Positions 55,869-64,000 of a stretch of 64,000 nucleotides of DNA are shown here, in pieces. Positions within the stretch are counted from its first letter, which is position 1. Each line of letters starts with the position of its first letter. This stretch comes from Frankia sp. AiPa1. GTDB taxonomy: Bacteria > Actinomycetota > Actinomycetes > Frankiales > Frankiaceae. The DNA is taken from assembly GCF_023243075.1 (NCBI RefSeq), contig NZ_JALKFZ020000126.1, forward strand, positions 84,774 to 148,773, read 5' to 3'. The translations under genes and the position numbers were made by a program. The notes below the pieces were generated by a model. The model saw only the letters and a program-made list of their open reading frames with translations. It had not been told where the DNA came from and searched no databases.

Positions 55869-57004
55869 CAGGCGACTCCGATCCGGTCGGCCAGACGGGC
55901 CCGGTGCCATTGCGGCGCGCCGAACGCGACGGCGTCGGCGGCCAGGCGCCGCATGTACAGGTGGTGGTCGTGCTCCCAGGTGTAGCCGATGCCGCCGAAC
56001 ACCTGGAAGCAGGCATGCGTCACGTCGATCCCGCGCTCACCCACGAAGGCCTTCGCTGCGTGCGCGAGCTCGCCGCCGTTCGCCGCGTCGGCGCCGAGCG
56101 CCTCGGCCGCGGCGGCCACCAGGCCCTTGGCCATCTCCAGGGTCAGGCTCGTGTCCGCCAGCAGATGCTTGATCGCCTGGAACGACCCGATCGGCCGCCC
56201 GAAGGCGATGCGGACCTTCGCGTGTTCCAGGGCCAGCTCGAAGTCCCGGTGCAGCGTCCCGACCGCCTCGGCGCAGACGAGCACCGCGGCGATCTGCGCC
56301 TGGCGGTCGAACAGCGCCTCGGTGTCCGAGCCGGGGGCGCCGACGACCGCGTCCGCGCCGACCCGTGCCCCGTCCAGCCGGACGGCGCCGGTGCGGCGGG
56401 TGATGTCGATGCCATCCAGCGGGCGCACCTCGATGCCCGGGGCATCCGTCGCCACCACGGCCTGCAGGAGGCCGGCGGGGCCCCGCGCGGTGACGAGCAG
56501 CGCCTCGCAGTCGGCCACCTCCTGCACGTGCCGGACCTCGCCGTCCAGGACGTAGCCGCCGGTCTCGGCTCGGGCGGTGATCTCGCCCGCACCCGGCGTG
56601 AGGCCCCGGGCCGCCCCGGCCACCCAGGTCGCCCTGGCCTGGCCGGCGATCAGACGCGCCAGCAGCTTGCCGAACGGCGCACCGGCCCGGGACAGGGCGG
56701 ATGCGACGACGTTCGTCCCGACGAACGGCCCGGGCTGCAGCCTGGCGCCGCGTTCGGCGGCGACGGCCGCCGCGTCCAGCAGGCCGTTGTCGGACGCGCT
56801 GCCGCCGCCGTGCGCCTCGTCGACGAGCAGGCCGAACCAGCCGAGGGAGCCGGCCGTCTCGAAGTAGGCCCCGTCCGGGCCGGGCGCCCCCTCGGCGATC
56901 TCGCGGACCTTCGACACCGGGAGCGTGTCCTCGATGAACCGCTCGCTCGTGTCGAGCAGCAGCTGCTGTTCGGCCGTGGGCGCGGCCAGCAACCGGGTGC
57001 TCAT
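55868..57004 (-). CDS. Acyl-CoA dehydrogenase, beta-type partner subunit
   Basis: The 378-residue protein carries the partner-type C-terminal signature FGGIGYTWEHDHHLYMRRL and IAFGRPIGSFQAIKHLLAD. It overlaps the crotonase gene upstream by 4 bp and the alpha-type dehydrogenase gene downstream by 1 bp. Together they should form a heterotetrameric dehydrogenase as known for adjacent pairs in mycobacterial steroid catabolism. It is the middle gene of a three-gene operon. Confidence 0.9.
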   Translation of the reverse strand: MSTRLLAAPTAEQQLLLDTSERFIEDTLPVSKVREIAEGAPGPDGAYFETAGSLGWFGLLVDEAHGGGSASDNGLLDAAAVAAERGARLQPGPFVGTNVVASALSRAGAPFGKLLARLIAGQARATWVAGAARGLTPGAGEITARAETGGYVLDGEVRHVQEVADCEALLVTARGPAGLLQAVVATDAPGIEVRPLDGIDITRRTGAVRLDGARVGADAVVGAPGSDTEALFDRQAQIAAVLVCAEAVGTLHRDFELALEHAKVRIAFGRPIGSFQAIKHLLADTSLTLEMAKGLVAAAAEALGADAANGGELAHAAKAFVGERGIDVTHACFQVFGGIGYTWEHDHHLYMRRLAADAVAFGAPQWHRARLADRIGVA

Positions 57005-57795
57005 ACGCCGGTGAACTTCGGCTCGCGGCGCTCGCGGAACGACTGGATTCCCTCGGCCATGTCCCTGGTGGTGTAGGCGATGTGCTGGGCGCGCGCCTCC
57101 TCCTCCACCGCCTGTTCGAAGGTGAGCGTGTCGCCGCCGTCGAGCAGGCGCTTGATCAGGCTGATCGCGGTCGTCGGGCCGCCCGCCAGCCGGCGCCCGA
57201 GCGCCGCCGCGGTCTCCGGCAGCTCGTCCGCCGGAACCACCTCGTTGACCAGGCCCCAGTCCAGGGCCTGCTCGGCGGGCACGAAGTCACCGAGGAAGGC
57301 CATCTGCTTCGCCCGGCGCGGCCCGATGTGGCGGGGCAGCGTCCACGAGCTACCGCCGTCCAGCGCGAGACCTCGCTTGACGAACACCGCGCCGAACCGG
57401 GCTCGGTCGCTGGCGACGATCAGGTCACATGCGAGTGCGATGCCCAGGGCCACCCCGACGGCCACGCCGTCGACCGCGGCGATCGTGGGCTTCGGCAGCC
57501 GGTGCAGCCGGTTGATGAGCTCGCCGACGGTCCGCATCTCGTACAGGATCGACTGCGGCCCATGGCCGGTGACGCCGCCGGCGCCGCTCGCGCTGCCGCT
57601 GAGGTCCGCGCCCGAGGAGAAGTTGCCACCCGCGCCGGTGATCAGCAGCGCGCGGTCCGCCGGATTGGCCGTGACCTCGTCGATGATCTGGTCGAGTTCC
57701 TGCCAGCTGGTCGCGTTCAGCGCGTTCTTCTTGTGCGGGCGGTTGAAGGTGACCGTGACCAGACCGTCGTGTCGTTCGACGATGGTCGCTTCCAT
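57001..57795 (-). CDS. Enoyl-CoA hydratase/isomerase family protein
   Basis: The 264-residue crotonase has VTVTFNRPHKKNALNA, the oxyanion segment GNFSSGADLSG, and GVALGIALACDLIVAS. Both glutamates of the hydratase type are absent, but LALDGGSSWTLPR carries an Asp as in PaaG-like isomerases, so an isomerase role is plausible. ATG 57795 follows GAGAGGAA; the longer frame upstream runs through promoter DNA. It is the first gene of the operon with the two dehydrogenases. Confidence 0.88.
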   Translation of the reverse strand: MEATIVERHDGLVTVTFNRPHKKNALNATSWQELDQIIDEVTANPADRALLITGAGGNFSSGADLSGSASGAGGVTGHGPQSILYEMRTVGELINRLHRLPKPTIAAVDGVAVGVALGIALACDLIVASDRARFGAVFVKRGLALDGGSSWTLPRHIGPRRAKQMAFLGDFVPAEQALDWGLVNEVVPADELPETAAALGRRLAGGPTTAISLIKRLLDGGDTLTFEQAVEEEARAQHIAYTTRDMAEGIQSFRERREPKFTGV

Positions 57796-58096
57796 ATCTG
57801 TTCCTCTCGGACGGCTTCGGCGGCGCCAGGGCGTCGCCCTGCGGCCCAGGGCCGGCGCACGGCCCGCGGCACCGGCGTCCGACGGAGGGGACACGTGCCA
57901 CCGACGACGGCTGGCGACAGATATCTTTATACTTTTTTGCGCGTCGTCGAGTCGAGTCGTCGCGACTTCATGATCTCCCGCCGGCACCCGGCACGACGCC
58001 CCGGTGGGGGACACCAGGGCGTCGTCAGAGGCACCCGCCTCGACCGGGGCGGCGCTGGCTCGGCCGAGGGACGCGGCCGAGGGACGCGGCCGAGGA
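57796..58096. promoter_or_regulatory. Promoter region of the minus-strand crotonase-dehydrogenase operon
   Basis: This 301-bp gap holds no gene. At 57919-57926 is the palindrome AGATATCT within an AT-rich run that, on the minus strand, reads GCGCAAAAAAGTATAAAG just before it. A very similar run, GCGCGCGAAAAGTGTAGATA, precedes the binding-protein gene (minus strand near 59650-59630). The shared pattern suggests a common promoter or operator ~125-180 bp upstream of both starts. Confidence 0.5.
58062..58095. repeat. Tandem 13-bp repeat just after the binding-protein stop codon
   Basis: GGCCGAGGGACGC occurs at 58062-58074 and 58075-58087 and is followed by a partial copy to 58095. On the minus strand it begins immediately after the stop codon at 58097. 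Confidence 0.85.
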
Positions 58097-59449
58097 TCAG
58101 CTCCCCGACGTGCCAAGCGCGCGGTAGGGCAGAGTGTGCTTGCCGTCGGCGTCGAGCTTCGTCAGGAGGACTCCGCGGCCGCAGACCGCGGGGGTGAGCG
58201 GAAACGACGTGCCGTCACATCTGACGGGAATGCCGGGCGCCATCGGGAACGATATCTGGGGCGCCGAGCGAATCTTGGCGGTGACCGTCTGCGCGGTGAT
58301 GTCGCCGGTGATCCCGTCCAGCTGCTCGCGCAGCGCCTTCAGGACGATGTACATCTCCGCGCCCACCGGATCGGTCGGGTCGACCCGGTTTTTCTTCGCG
58401 TAGGCGCCCACGATCGCCTTCCACTGCGTGAGATCCTTGTTGGCGGAGTCGCCGATCGCGATGGTCGTCGCCTCGTTGACCCCCTTCAGGTAGCTGCCGA
58501 CCGACTTGGTGAGACTCGCCGACGCGCAGAGGCCGAGAATGCTGATCGGCCCCTTGAAGTTCGCGGCGCGCAGGCCGTTGAGCGCGGCGATACAGAAGGA
58601 GTCGTTACCGATGATGTGCACCTCGGTCGACCCGCCCCGCACGATCTGGCCAATCTGCGGCGACATGTCCGCCTGGCCCGGCGGCACCTTGATGAGCTGG
58701 AAGTCGAACCCGGCCTTCTGGAACATCTGCTTGCCGACGGTCTCGTAGAAACCGGTCGCCGCCGGGACGTCGATGACGATCGCGGTGATCTTCTTTACCC
58801 TGCTCTCCCTGGCCACCTCGATGGGCAGGCTGGCCAGCGCCGCGATCTGGTCGCCCAGGACGAAGGTCGAGTCCTTGTCCAGCAGGGCGGACTGTTCCGT
58901 GGTACCGAAGGCGAGGACCGGGATCCTGGCATCGTGCAGGGGCTTCCACACGGTCGCGAGTCCGGTGGCCTCGCCAAGGACGGTGATCGTCACCTTCGAC
59001 TGGATGAACTGCGTCGCGCAGTCCGCCGCTTTGGCCGGGTCGCCGGCGGTCTGGCACTGCACGAGCTGGATCGGCCGACCGCCGATCCCGCCCTGATAGT
59101 CGTTGAGGTACTTCGCCATCGCCGCCGCGGCACGCACCTGGATGCTGTGGTCGTAGGCGACGGCCTGGCCGTCGCTGAGTACTCCGATCTTGACCGGAGT
59201 ACCGGCGGCCACCTGCCTGGTCCCGAGAGCCGCGGTGTCCGCCTTGTCGTCCGAGCCCGAACTGCCGTTGCCGCTGCCGCTGCCGCTGCTGCCGCACGCC
59301 GAGGCCGCGAGGGCCAGTGCGGCGAGGCCCGCGACCAGCGCCGTCAGGCGCCAGCGCCGCCCGCCGGGCCCACGGCCGCGCCCGCCGGACCTACGGCGAC
59401 GCCCACCGGGTCCGCGCCGTGATCCGCTCCCACCCATGGTGTGATCCAT
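58097..59449 (-). CDS. ABC transporter substrate-binding lipoprotein of the second Liv-type system
   Basis: The 450-residue protein has a long Arg/Gly-rich N-region, a hydrophobic stretch and lipobox AASAC with Cys52, a Gly/Ser linker and a type 1 periplasmic binding fold (PVKIGVLSDGQAVAYDHSIQ). ATG 59449 has AGGGAG upstream; ATG 59437 would also leave a signal. It is divergent from the fused permease-ATPase gene at 59988, with which it should form one importer. The cysteine pair near the C-terminus (VRCDG, AVCGRG) may form a disulfide. Confidence 0.88.
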   Translation of the reverse strand: MDHTMGGSGSRRGPGGRRRRSGGRGRGPGGRRWRLTALVAGLAALALAASACGSSGSGSGNGSSGSDDKADTAALGTRQVAAGTPVKIGVLSDGQAVAYDHSIQVRAAAAMAKYLNDYQGGIGGRPIQLVQCQTAGDPAKAADCATQFIQSKVTITVLGEATGLATVWKPLHDARIPVLAFGTTEQSALLDKDSTFVLGDQIAALASLPIEVARESRVKKITAIVIDVPAATGFYETVGKQMFQKAGFDFQLIKVPPGQADMSPQIGQIVRGGSTEVHIIGNDSFCIAALNGLRAANFKGPISILGLCASASLTKSVGSYLKGVNEATTIAIGDSANKDLTQWKAIVGAYAKKNRVDPTDPVGAEMYIVLKALREQLDGITGDITAQTVTAKIRSAPQISFPMAPGIPVRCDGTSFPLTPAVCGRGVLLTKLDADGKHTLPYRALGTSGS

Positions 59450-59987
59450 AGTTCTCCCTGATGGTCTCCAGAACGCCCCGTCGTCGGCGTCCTCCCTGGC
59501 CAGAGCTGTTGGCGGACACCACGCGGCGAGCCGTCGAACGCTGATTCCACGGGCTGGAGCGTCGGTACCGCACGGTCCGCGGCGAGCGAAAAGACTTCGC
59601 GATCCAGCAGACGAGACGTCGGCGCAGAATATCTACACTTTTCGCGCGCTGTCCAGCGGATGCGCTGGCCGACGGGAACGCCCGGCAACCAGCGGCCATG
59701 CGTTCCGGCAGCCAGGAAGAAAAAACAAGATTTGCCATCTGGACCATCCTGCCGAACTAAGTTTTCGTTGACTGTCAGAATGGGGTCCAAGGTTCTCTCC
59801 GACGCCGAGAACTCCAGGAAGCCAGCGACTACCCGAACGTGTGCCTTCGACCGCCCCACTTCCGCTACACCCTCGTTTACCTTTAGATTTTTTGCGTGCC
59901 CGTAGCCAGGCGCCGGGACCTGGCCAAGGGCGAAGGGCGGGGCTCATCGGATCGCGCCGTCCGTGGGTGTGGGATCGGGAGACCGTC
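59450..59987. promoter_or_regulatory. Divergent regulatory region of the second Liv-type system
   Basis: The 538-bp gap between the divergent binding-protein and permease genes contains no supported gene. AT-rich islands stand out: AGAATATCTACACTTTT at 59627-59643 (likely for the minus-strand gene), a poly-A patch near 59720, TTGACT at 59768-59773 without a clear -10, and TTTAGATTTTTTGCG at 59882-59896 (likely for the plus-strand gene). The first and last contain ATCTA- or TAGAT-like half sites. Confidence 0.5.
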
Positions 59988-62921
59988 ATGGAGCATGTGG
60001 GTTCGTTACTGTTGGGGCTCGGCAACGGCGGGGTGTTCGCGGCGCTCGCGGTCGCTCTGGTGCTGACATATCGCAGCTCGGGCGTGATCAACTTTGCCAC
60101 CGGGGCGATCGCTCTGTATGTGGCGTATCAGTACGCGGCCCTGCGGGGCGGGCAGATCCTCATCCTGGTGCCGGGACTGCCCGCGCAGGCCGACATCGGC
60201 CAGGAGCTGGGCCTCGTTCCGGCGGTACTGATCGCGCTGGTGATCGCGGGGCTGCTGGGCGCGCTGCTGTACGGGGCGGTGTTCCGGCCATTGCGCGAGG
60301 CTGCCCCGCTGGCCCGCGCGGTCGCGTCCCTGGGCGTGCTGACGGTGATCCAGTCGACGATGGCGATCCGGCTGGGCGCCGCCCCGGTGAGCGTGGACGC
60401 GATCTTCCCGGACCACGCCTGGGACCTGGGATCGGCGACCGTGCGATCCGGGCACGTCTATCTGGCCGTGACGGTGGTGGCCGGTACCCTGGTGCTCGCG
60501 GCGATCTACCGGTTCACCCGCTTCGGGCTGCTGACCCGGGCCGCGGCGCAGACGCATACCGGATCGTTCGTCTCCGGGGTGTCGCCGGACCGGATGGCGC
60601 TGGCCAACTGGGTGATCAGTGCCATGGTCGCGGGTGCCGCCGGCATCCTCATCGCGCCGCTGAGCCCGTTGACCCCGATCACGTACACGCTGTTCGTCGT
60701 GCCGGCGTTGGCGGCCGCGCTGGTGGGTGGGTTCCAGAACCTGGTACCGACGGTGATCGCGGGTCTGCTGATCGGGATGGTGCAGGCGGAGGCGCTGTCG
60801 CTGGCCCTGGAGCACAGCTGGATGCCTCGTTCGGGCTCGGCGGAGCTGGTTCCGCTTCTGGTGATCCTGGTGGCGTTGCTGCTGACCGGGCAGGGCCTGC
60901 CGGCCCGGGGCGGGCTGGTCCGCCAGCAGCTCGGGCGGACCCCCCGGCCGCGTTCGACGATCCCGCCCACCATCGTCGGCATCGTCGTCGGCGTGGTCGC
61001 GCTTCTCGTCACTGACGGTACGTGGCGAAGCGCGGTCATTGGCACCTTCATCGCCGCGATCATCGGTCTGTCCGTGGTGGTCGTGACCGGATACGCCGGT
61101 CAGGTGTCACTTGCCCAGCTCGCTCTCGCGGGTGCGGCGGCTTTCTTCCTGTCGGGGGTGACGCAGAGCTGGGGGGTGCCGTTCCCGTTCGCGCCGTTAC
61201 TCGCGGCGCTCGCCGCCACCGGGCTGGGGGTCGTGATCGGGCTGCCCGCGCTGCGGCTGCGCGGCCTCACTCTGGGCATCGTGACCCTGGGGCTGGCATA
61301 TGCGATCGAGGCGGTCTGGTTCCGTAACACCCAGATCGTGTCGACCAGGGGCGCGAGCGTGCCGAACCCGAAGCTGTTCGGGCTCGATCTCGGCATCGGT
61401 GTCGGCGACAACTTTCCCCGGATCCAGTTCGGCCTGTTGTGCCTCGCCGTCCTCATCGCGGTGGCCTGGGGGGTCGCCCGGCTGCGGACCAGCACGCTCG
61501 GCTCGGCGATGCTGGCCGTACGCGACAACGAACGCTCCGCGGCGGGCATCGGCGTGAACGTCGTCCAGGTCAAGCTGATCAGCTTCGCGCTGGCGTCGTT
61601 CATCGCCGGCATCGGTGGCAGCCTGCTGGCCTACCGGCGAGGGGTCGTCACGTTCGACTCGTTCACGGCGCTGGGCGGTCTGACCCTGCTCGCGACCGCC
61701 TATCTCGCCGGGGTCACCTCGGTGTTCGGCGGGATCCTGGCCGGGGTGCTGTCCACCAGCGGCGTCGTGTTCGTCGCCGCGGACAAGTGGCTCGACTTCG
61801 GCGACTGGTTCACGGTCATCACCGGGCTCGCGCTCATCCTGACCGTCATCATCTATCCGGAGGGCCTCGCCAGCGGAGGTCATCAACTGGCCGACCGTGT
61901 CACCCCAGCGCTGGCGCAACGGTTCCGCCGAGCACGGCCGGCCGGGGCGGTGCCCGGGGTGCCCGGGACCGCGGGGGACGCACCGACCACGGGGGACGCG
62001 CCCGCACCGGAGCCCGCCACGGGCGGGGCCGGCACGGGAACTCCCGCCAGGGCGCCGGAGCCAGCGGTGCCGGTCGCGGCGGACGCGGTGCCGGTCGCGG
62101 CGAGCGCGGCCCGCGGCGAGGGGCTCGCGGTCAGCGGCCTCACCGTCCGCTACGGCGGCGTGGTCGCCGTGTCCAACGTGTCGCTGCGGGTCGAACCCGG
62201 GACGATCGTCGGACTGATCGGGCCGAACGGGGCCGGCAAGACCAGCGTCATCGACGCCGTCACCGGCTTCGCCTCGGCCGACGGGACGGTCACTCTCGAC
62301 GGCAGCCGGATCGACGGCCTCCCGCCGCACCAGCGGGTCCGCCGGGGCCTCGCCCGCACCTTCCAGGCCATCGAGCTCTATGAGGAGCTCACCGTCGAGG
62401 AGAACGTGGCCGCGGCGGTCTTCGGGGTCGGGCGGGATCACCGCCACGCGGCCATCGCCGAGGCCCTCGACCTGGTCGACATCGGGCGGCTGGCGAAACG
62501 CACCGCAGGCGAACTCAGCCAGGGCGAGCGCCAGCTCGTCTCGATGGCGCGGGCCTGCGCGGCGAAACCCGAGGTCCTCCTACTCGACGAGCCCGGCGCC
62601 GGGCTGGACACGAGCGAGTCGGTCTGGCTCGGCGAGCGCATCCGCCGGGTCAGCGCCGCGGGCGCCGGAGTGCTGCTGATCGACCACGACGTCGCGCTGG
62701 TCCTGGGCGTCTGCGACTACATCTACGTTCTCGACTTCGGCAAGCTCATCGCCGAGGGCGACCCGGCCACCATCCGCGCCGACAAGAACGTCACCGACGC
62801 CTATCTCGGCACCGTCCACCAGGCCCCGGAGACGACCACCACAACAGCGACCGTCTCGGCGGCGCCCCTCACGGCGTCGACGACCGCGCAGGCGACCGCC
62901 TCGGGGGCGAGCACCTCATGA
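59988..62921 (+). CDS. Fused LivH-LivM-LivG: two permease domains plus ABC ATPase in one chain
   Basis: The 977-residue protein repeats the architecture of the gene at 3431. Residues ~1-310 are LivH-like (VINFATGAIALYVAY), ~325-625 LivM-like (VTGYAGQVSLAQLALAGAAA), then an Ala/Pro/Gly/Thr-rich linker, and a LivG ATPase from ~706. The ATPase has Walker A GPNGAGKT at 745-752, signature LSQGER near 843 and LLLDEPGAGLD near 865. ATG 59988 follows CGGGAGA; the frame extends upstream without homology. Its stop overlaps the next ATPase gene by 4 bp. The two triple fusions are diverged, so they are old paralogues, not a recent copy. Confidence 0.9.
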   Translation: MEHVGSLLLGLGNGGVFAALAVALVLTYRSSGVINFATGAIALYVAYQYAALRGGQILILVPGLPAQADIGQELGLVPAVLIALVIAGLLGALLYGAVFRPLREAAPLARAVASLGVLTVIQSTMAIRLGAAPVSVDAIFPDHAWDLGSATVRSGHVYLAVTVVAGTLVLAAIYRFTRFGLLTRAAAQTHTGSFVSGVSPDRMALANWVISAMVAGAAGILIAPLSPLTPITYTLFVVPALAAALVGGFQNLVPTVIAGLLIGMVQAEALSLALEHSWMPRSGSAELVPLLVILVALLLTGQGLPARGGLVRQQLGRTPRPRSTIPPTIVGIVVGVVALLVTDGTWRSAVIGTFIAAIIGLSVVVVTGYAGQVSLAQLALAGAAAFFLSGVTQSWGVPFPFAPLLAALAATGLGVVIGLPALRLRGLTLGIVTLGLAYAIEAVWFRNTQIVSTRGASVPNPKLFGLDLGIGVGDNFPRIQFGLLCLAVLIAVAWGVARLRTSTLGSAMLAVRDNERSAAGIGVNVVQVKLISFALASFIAGIGGSLLAYRRGVVTFDSFTALGGLTLLATAYLAGVTSVFGGILAGVLSTSGVVFVAADKWLDFGDWFTVITGLALILTVIIYPEGLASGGHQLADRVTPALAQRFRRARPAGAVPGVPGTAGDAPTTGDAPAPEPATGGAGTGTPARAPEPAVPVAADAVPVAASAARGEGLAVSGLTVRYGGVVAVSNVSLRVEPGTIVGLIGPNGAGKTSVIDAVTGFASADGTVTLDGSRIDGLPPHQRVRRGLARTFQAIELYEELTVEENVAAAVFGVGRDHRHAAIAEALDLVDIGRLAKRTAGELSQGERQLVSMARACAAKPEVLLLDEPGAGLDTSESVWLGERIRRVSAAGAGVLLIDHDVALVLGVCDYIYVLDFGKLIAEGDPATIRADKNVTDAYLGTVHQAPETTTTTATVSAAPLTASTTAQATASGASTS

Positions 62922-63754
62922 CCGACACCAACGACAAGACCAACGTCGACACCGGCACCAACCTCGACACCAATGTCGGGACCAGTGTCGGTTCCGATGC
63001 CGACATCGAGACCGGCCGTCCGTCCCCCGAGGGGCAGCCATCGACGGCCCCCCGGCTGCGGGCCAGCGGCCTGTCCGGCGGCCGTGGCAGCGCCACCGCC
63101 TTCCGCGACATGGACCTCACGCTGCACTCCGGCTCCGTGCTGACGCTGCTCGGCCCGAACGGCGCCGGCAAGACCACCACCCTGCTCACCCTGGCCGGTC
63201 TGCTGCCCGCCCGCGGCGGCACCATCCACGTCGACGGCACCGCGCTGCGCTGCGGGCGGCCGCTCACGGCCAACCGGGCCGGCATCGTCCTCGTTCCCGA
63301 CACCCGCAGCCTGTTCACCACTCTCACCGTCGACGAGAACCTCCGCGTCGCGGCCACCCGCGGCGGACCGAAACCCAAGGAGATGCTGGACGTCTTCCCC
63401 GCCCTGGAAAAGCGCTGGGATGTCGCGGCCGCCGCGCTGTCCGGCGGGGAGCAGCAGATGCTCGCCCTCGCCCGCGCGCTGATCCAGCAGCCGAAGGTCC
63501 TGCTGGTCGACGAGCTCAGCATGGGACTCGCGCCTCTGATCGTCTCCGACCTGTTCAAGGCCATCCGCGGCATCGCCACCGACCACGGCTGCGCGGTGAT
63601 CCTGGTCGAACAGCACGTCAACCTCGCGCTGCGGGCCGCCGACGAGGCCGCCGTCCTCAACCGCGGCAGCATCGTCCTACGCGGCTCGGCCGCCGAGTTC
63701 ACCGCCAACCCCGAACGGCTCGAACAGGCCTACTTCGGGGCGGTCGACGCATAG
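62918..63754 (+). CDS. livF: LivF-type ABC ATPase with Asp/Thr-rich N-terminal extension
   Basis: The 278-residue ATPase has Walker A GPNGAGKT at 79-86, SGGEQQ near 175 and KVLLVDELSMGLAP. It is ~45 residues longer than usual because of a low-complexity N-terminus (TNDKTNVDTGTNLDTNVGT). ATG 62918 overlaps the upstream stop (ATGA), and no better internal start has a ribosome site. It completes the importer with the fused LivHMG protein. Confidence 0.9.
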   Translation: MTDTNDKTNVDTGTNLDTNVGTSVGSDADIETGRPSPEGQPSTAPRLRASGLSGGRGSATAFRDMDLTLHSGSVLTLLGPNGAGKTTTLLTLAGLLPARGGTIHVDGTALRCGRPLTANRAGIVLVPDTRSLFTTLTVDENLRVAATRGGPKPKEMLDVFPALEKRWDVAAAALSGGEQQMLALARALIQQPKVLLVDELSMGLAPLIVSDLFKAIRGIATDHGCAVILVEQHVNLALRAADEAAVLNRGSIVLRGSAAEFTANPERLEQAYFGAVDA

Positions 63755-63782
63755 TTCCCACAACCGGGCGCTCACGAGGAAC

Positions 63783-64000
<218 letters not shown>

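Overview
The window is very GC-rich, densely packed chromosomal DNA with GTG/ATG starts, 1-4 bp gene overlaps and a gene repertoire typical of a filamentous actinobacterium. F420-dependent luciferase-like oxidoreductases, many acyl-CoA dehydrogenases, crotonases and amidohydrolases, a PknG/GlnX signalling locus and Liv-type transporters together suggest Frankia or a close relative. This is an inference from gene content; no rRNA or tRNA gene was seen to confirm it. The last ~220 bases are almost pure G and look like a sequencing or assembly artefact at a contig end.

Layout. 0-7.1 kb: end of a TetR-type regulator, an F420-type oxidoreductase, a short-chain dehydrogenase remnant, and a Liv-type ABC importer (lipoprotein, a LivH-LivM-LivG fusion, LivF). 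7.4-12.3 kb: an FMN-binding protein without its export signal, a decayed apbE, and an SWI2/SNF2 helicase read in the same open frame as apbE. 12.4-17.8 kb: a second F420-type oxidoreductase, a MerR-like regulator divergent from a stand-alone Clp N-domain protein with a perfect palindrome between them, and a family 3 glycosidase. 18-31.1 kb: eight tightly coupled genes (GlnX-like sensor, two GlnH-like binding proteins, a helical unknown, PknG-like kinase, PP2C phosphatase, VWA protein, FHA protein) followed by an Rv1747-like FHA-ABC exporter. This is a candidate amino-acid-sensing phospho-signalling system.

31.5-40.4 kb: an orphan substrate-binding lipoprotein, a P450 fragment, a crotonase, a lipase-like hydrolase, a third F420-type oxidoreductase, an amidohydrolase and an acyl-CoA synthetase. 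40.5-59.5 kb: a catabolic island with three acyl-CoA dehydrogenase pairs, three crotonases, two amidohydrolases, an acyl-CoA synthetase, a TetR regulator, an NTF2-like protein and gene wrecks (Rieske oxygenase, acyl-CoA dehydrogenase, isochorismatase). Several transcription units in the island are preceded by AT-rich motifs containing TAGAT/ATCTA half sites. 58-63.8 kb: a second Liv-type system with the same triple-fusion architecture, divergent from its binding protein.

Working model: the Liv systems import a carboxylated substrate, CoA ligases activate it, paired dehydrogenases and crotonases carry out beta-oxidation-like steps, and F420 oxidoreductases and amidohydrolases handle ring or side-chain chemistry. 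The substrate cannot be told from sequence. Three structural themes cut across the window: short tandem repeats at or just after stop codons of at least six genes, a high density of truncated genes, and TANNNT boxes about 14 bp upstream of start codons that suggest leaderless transcripts.
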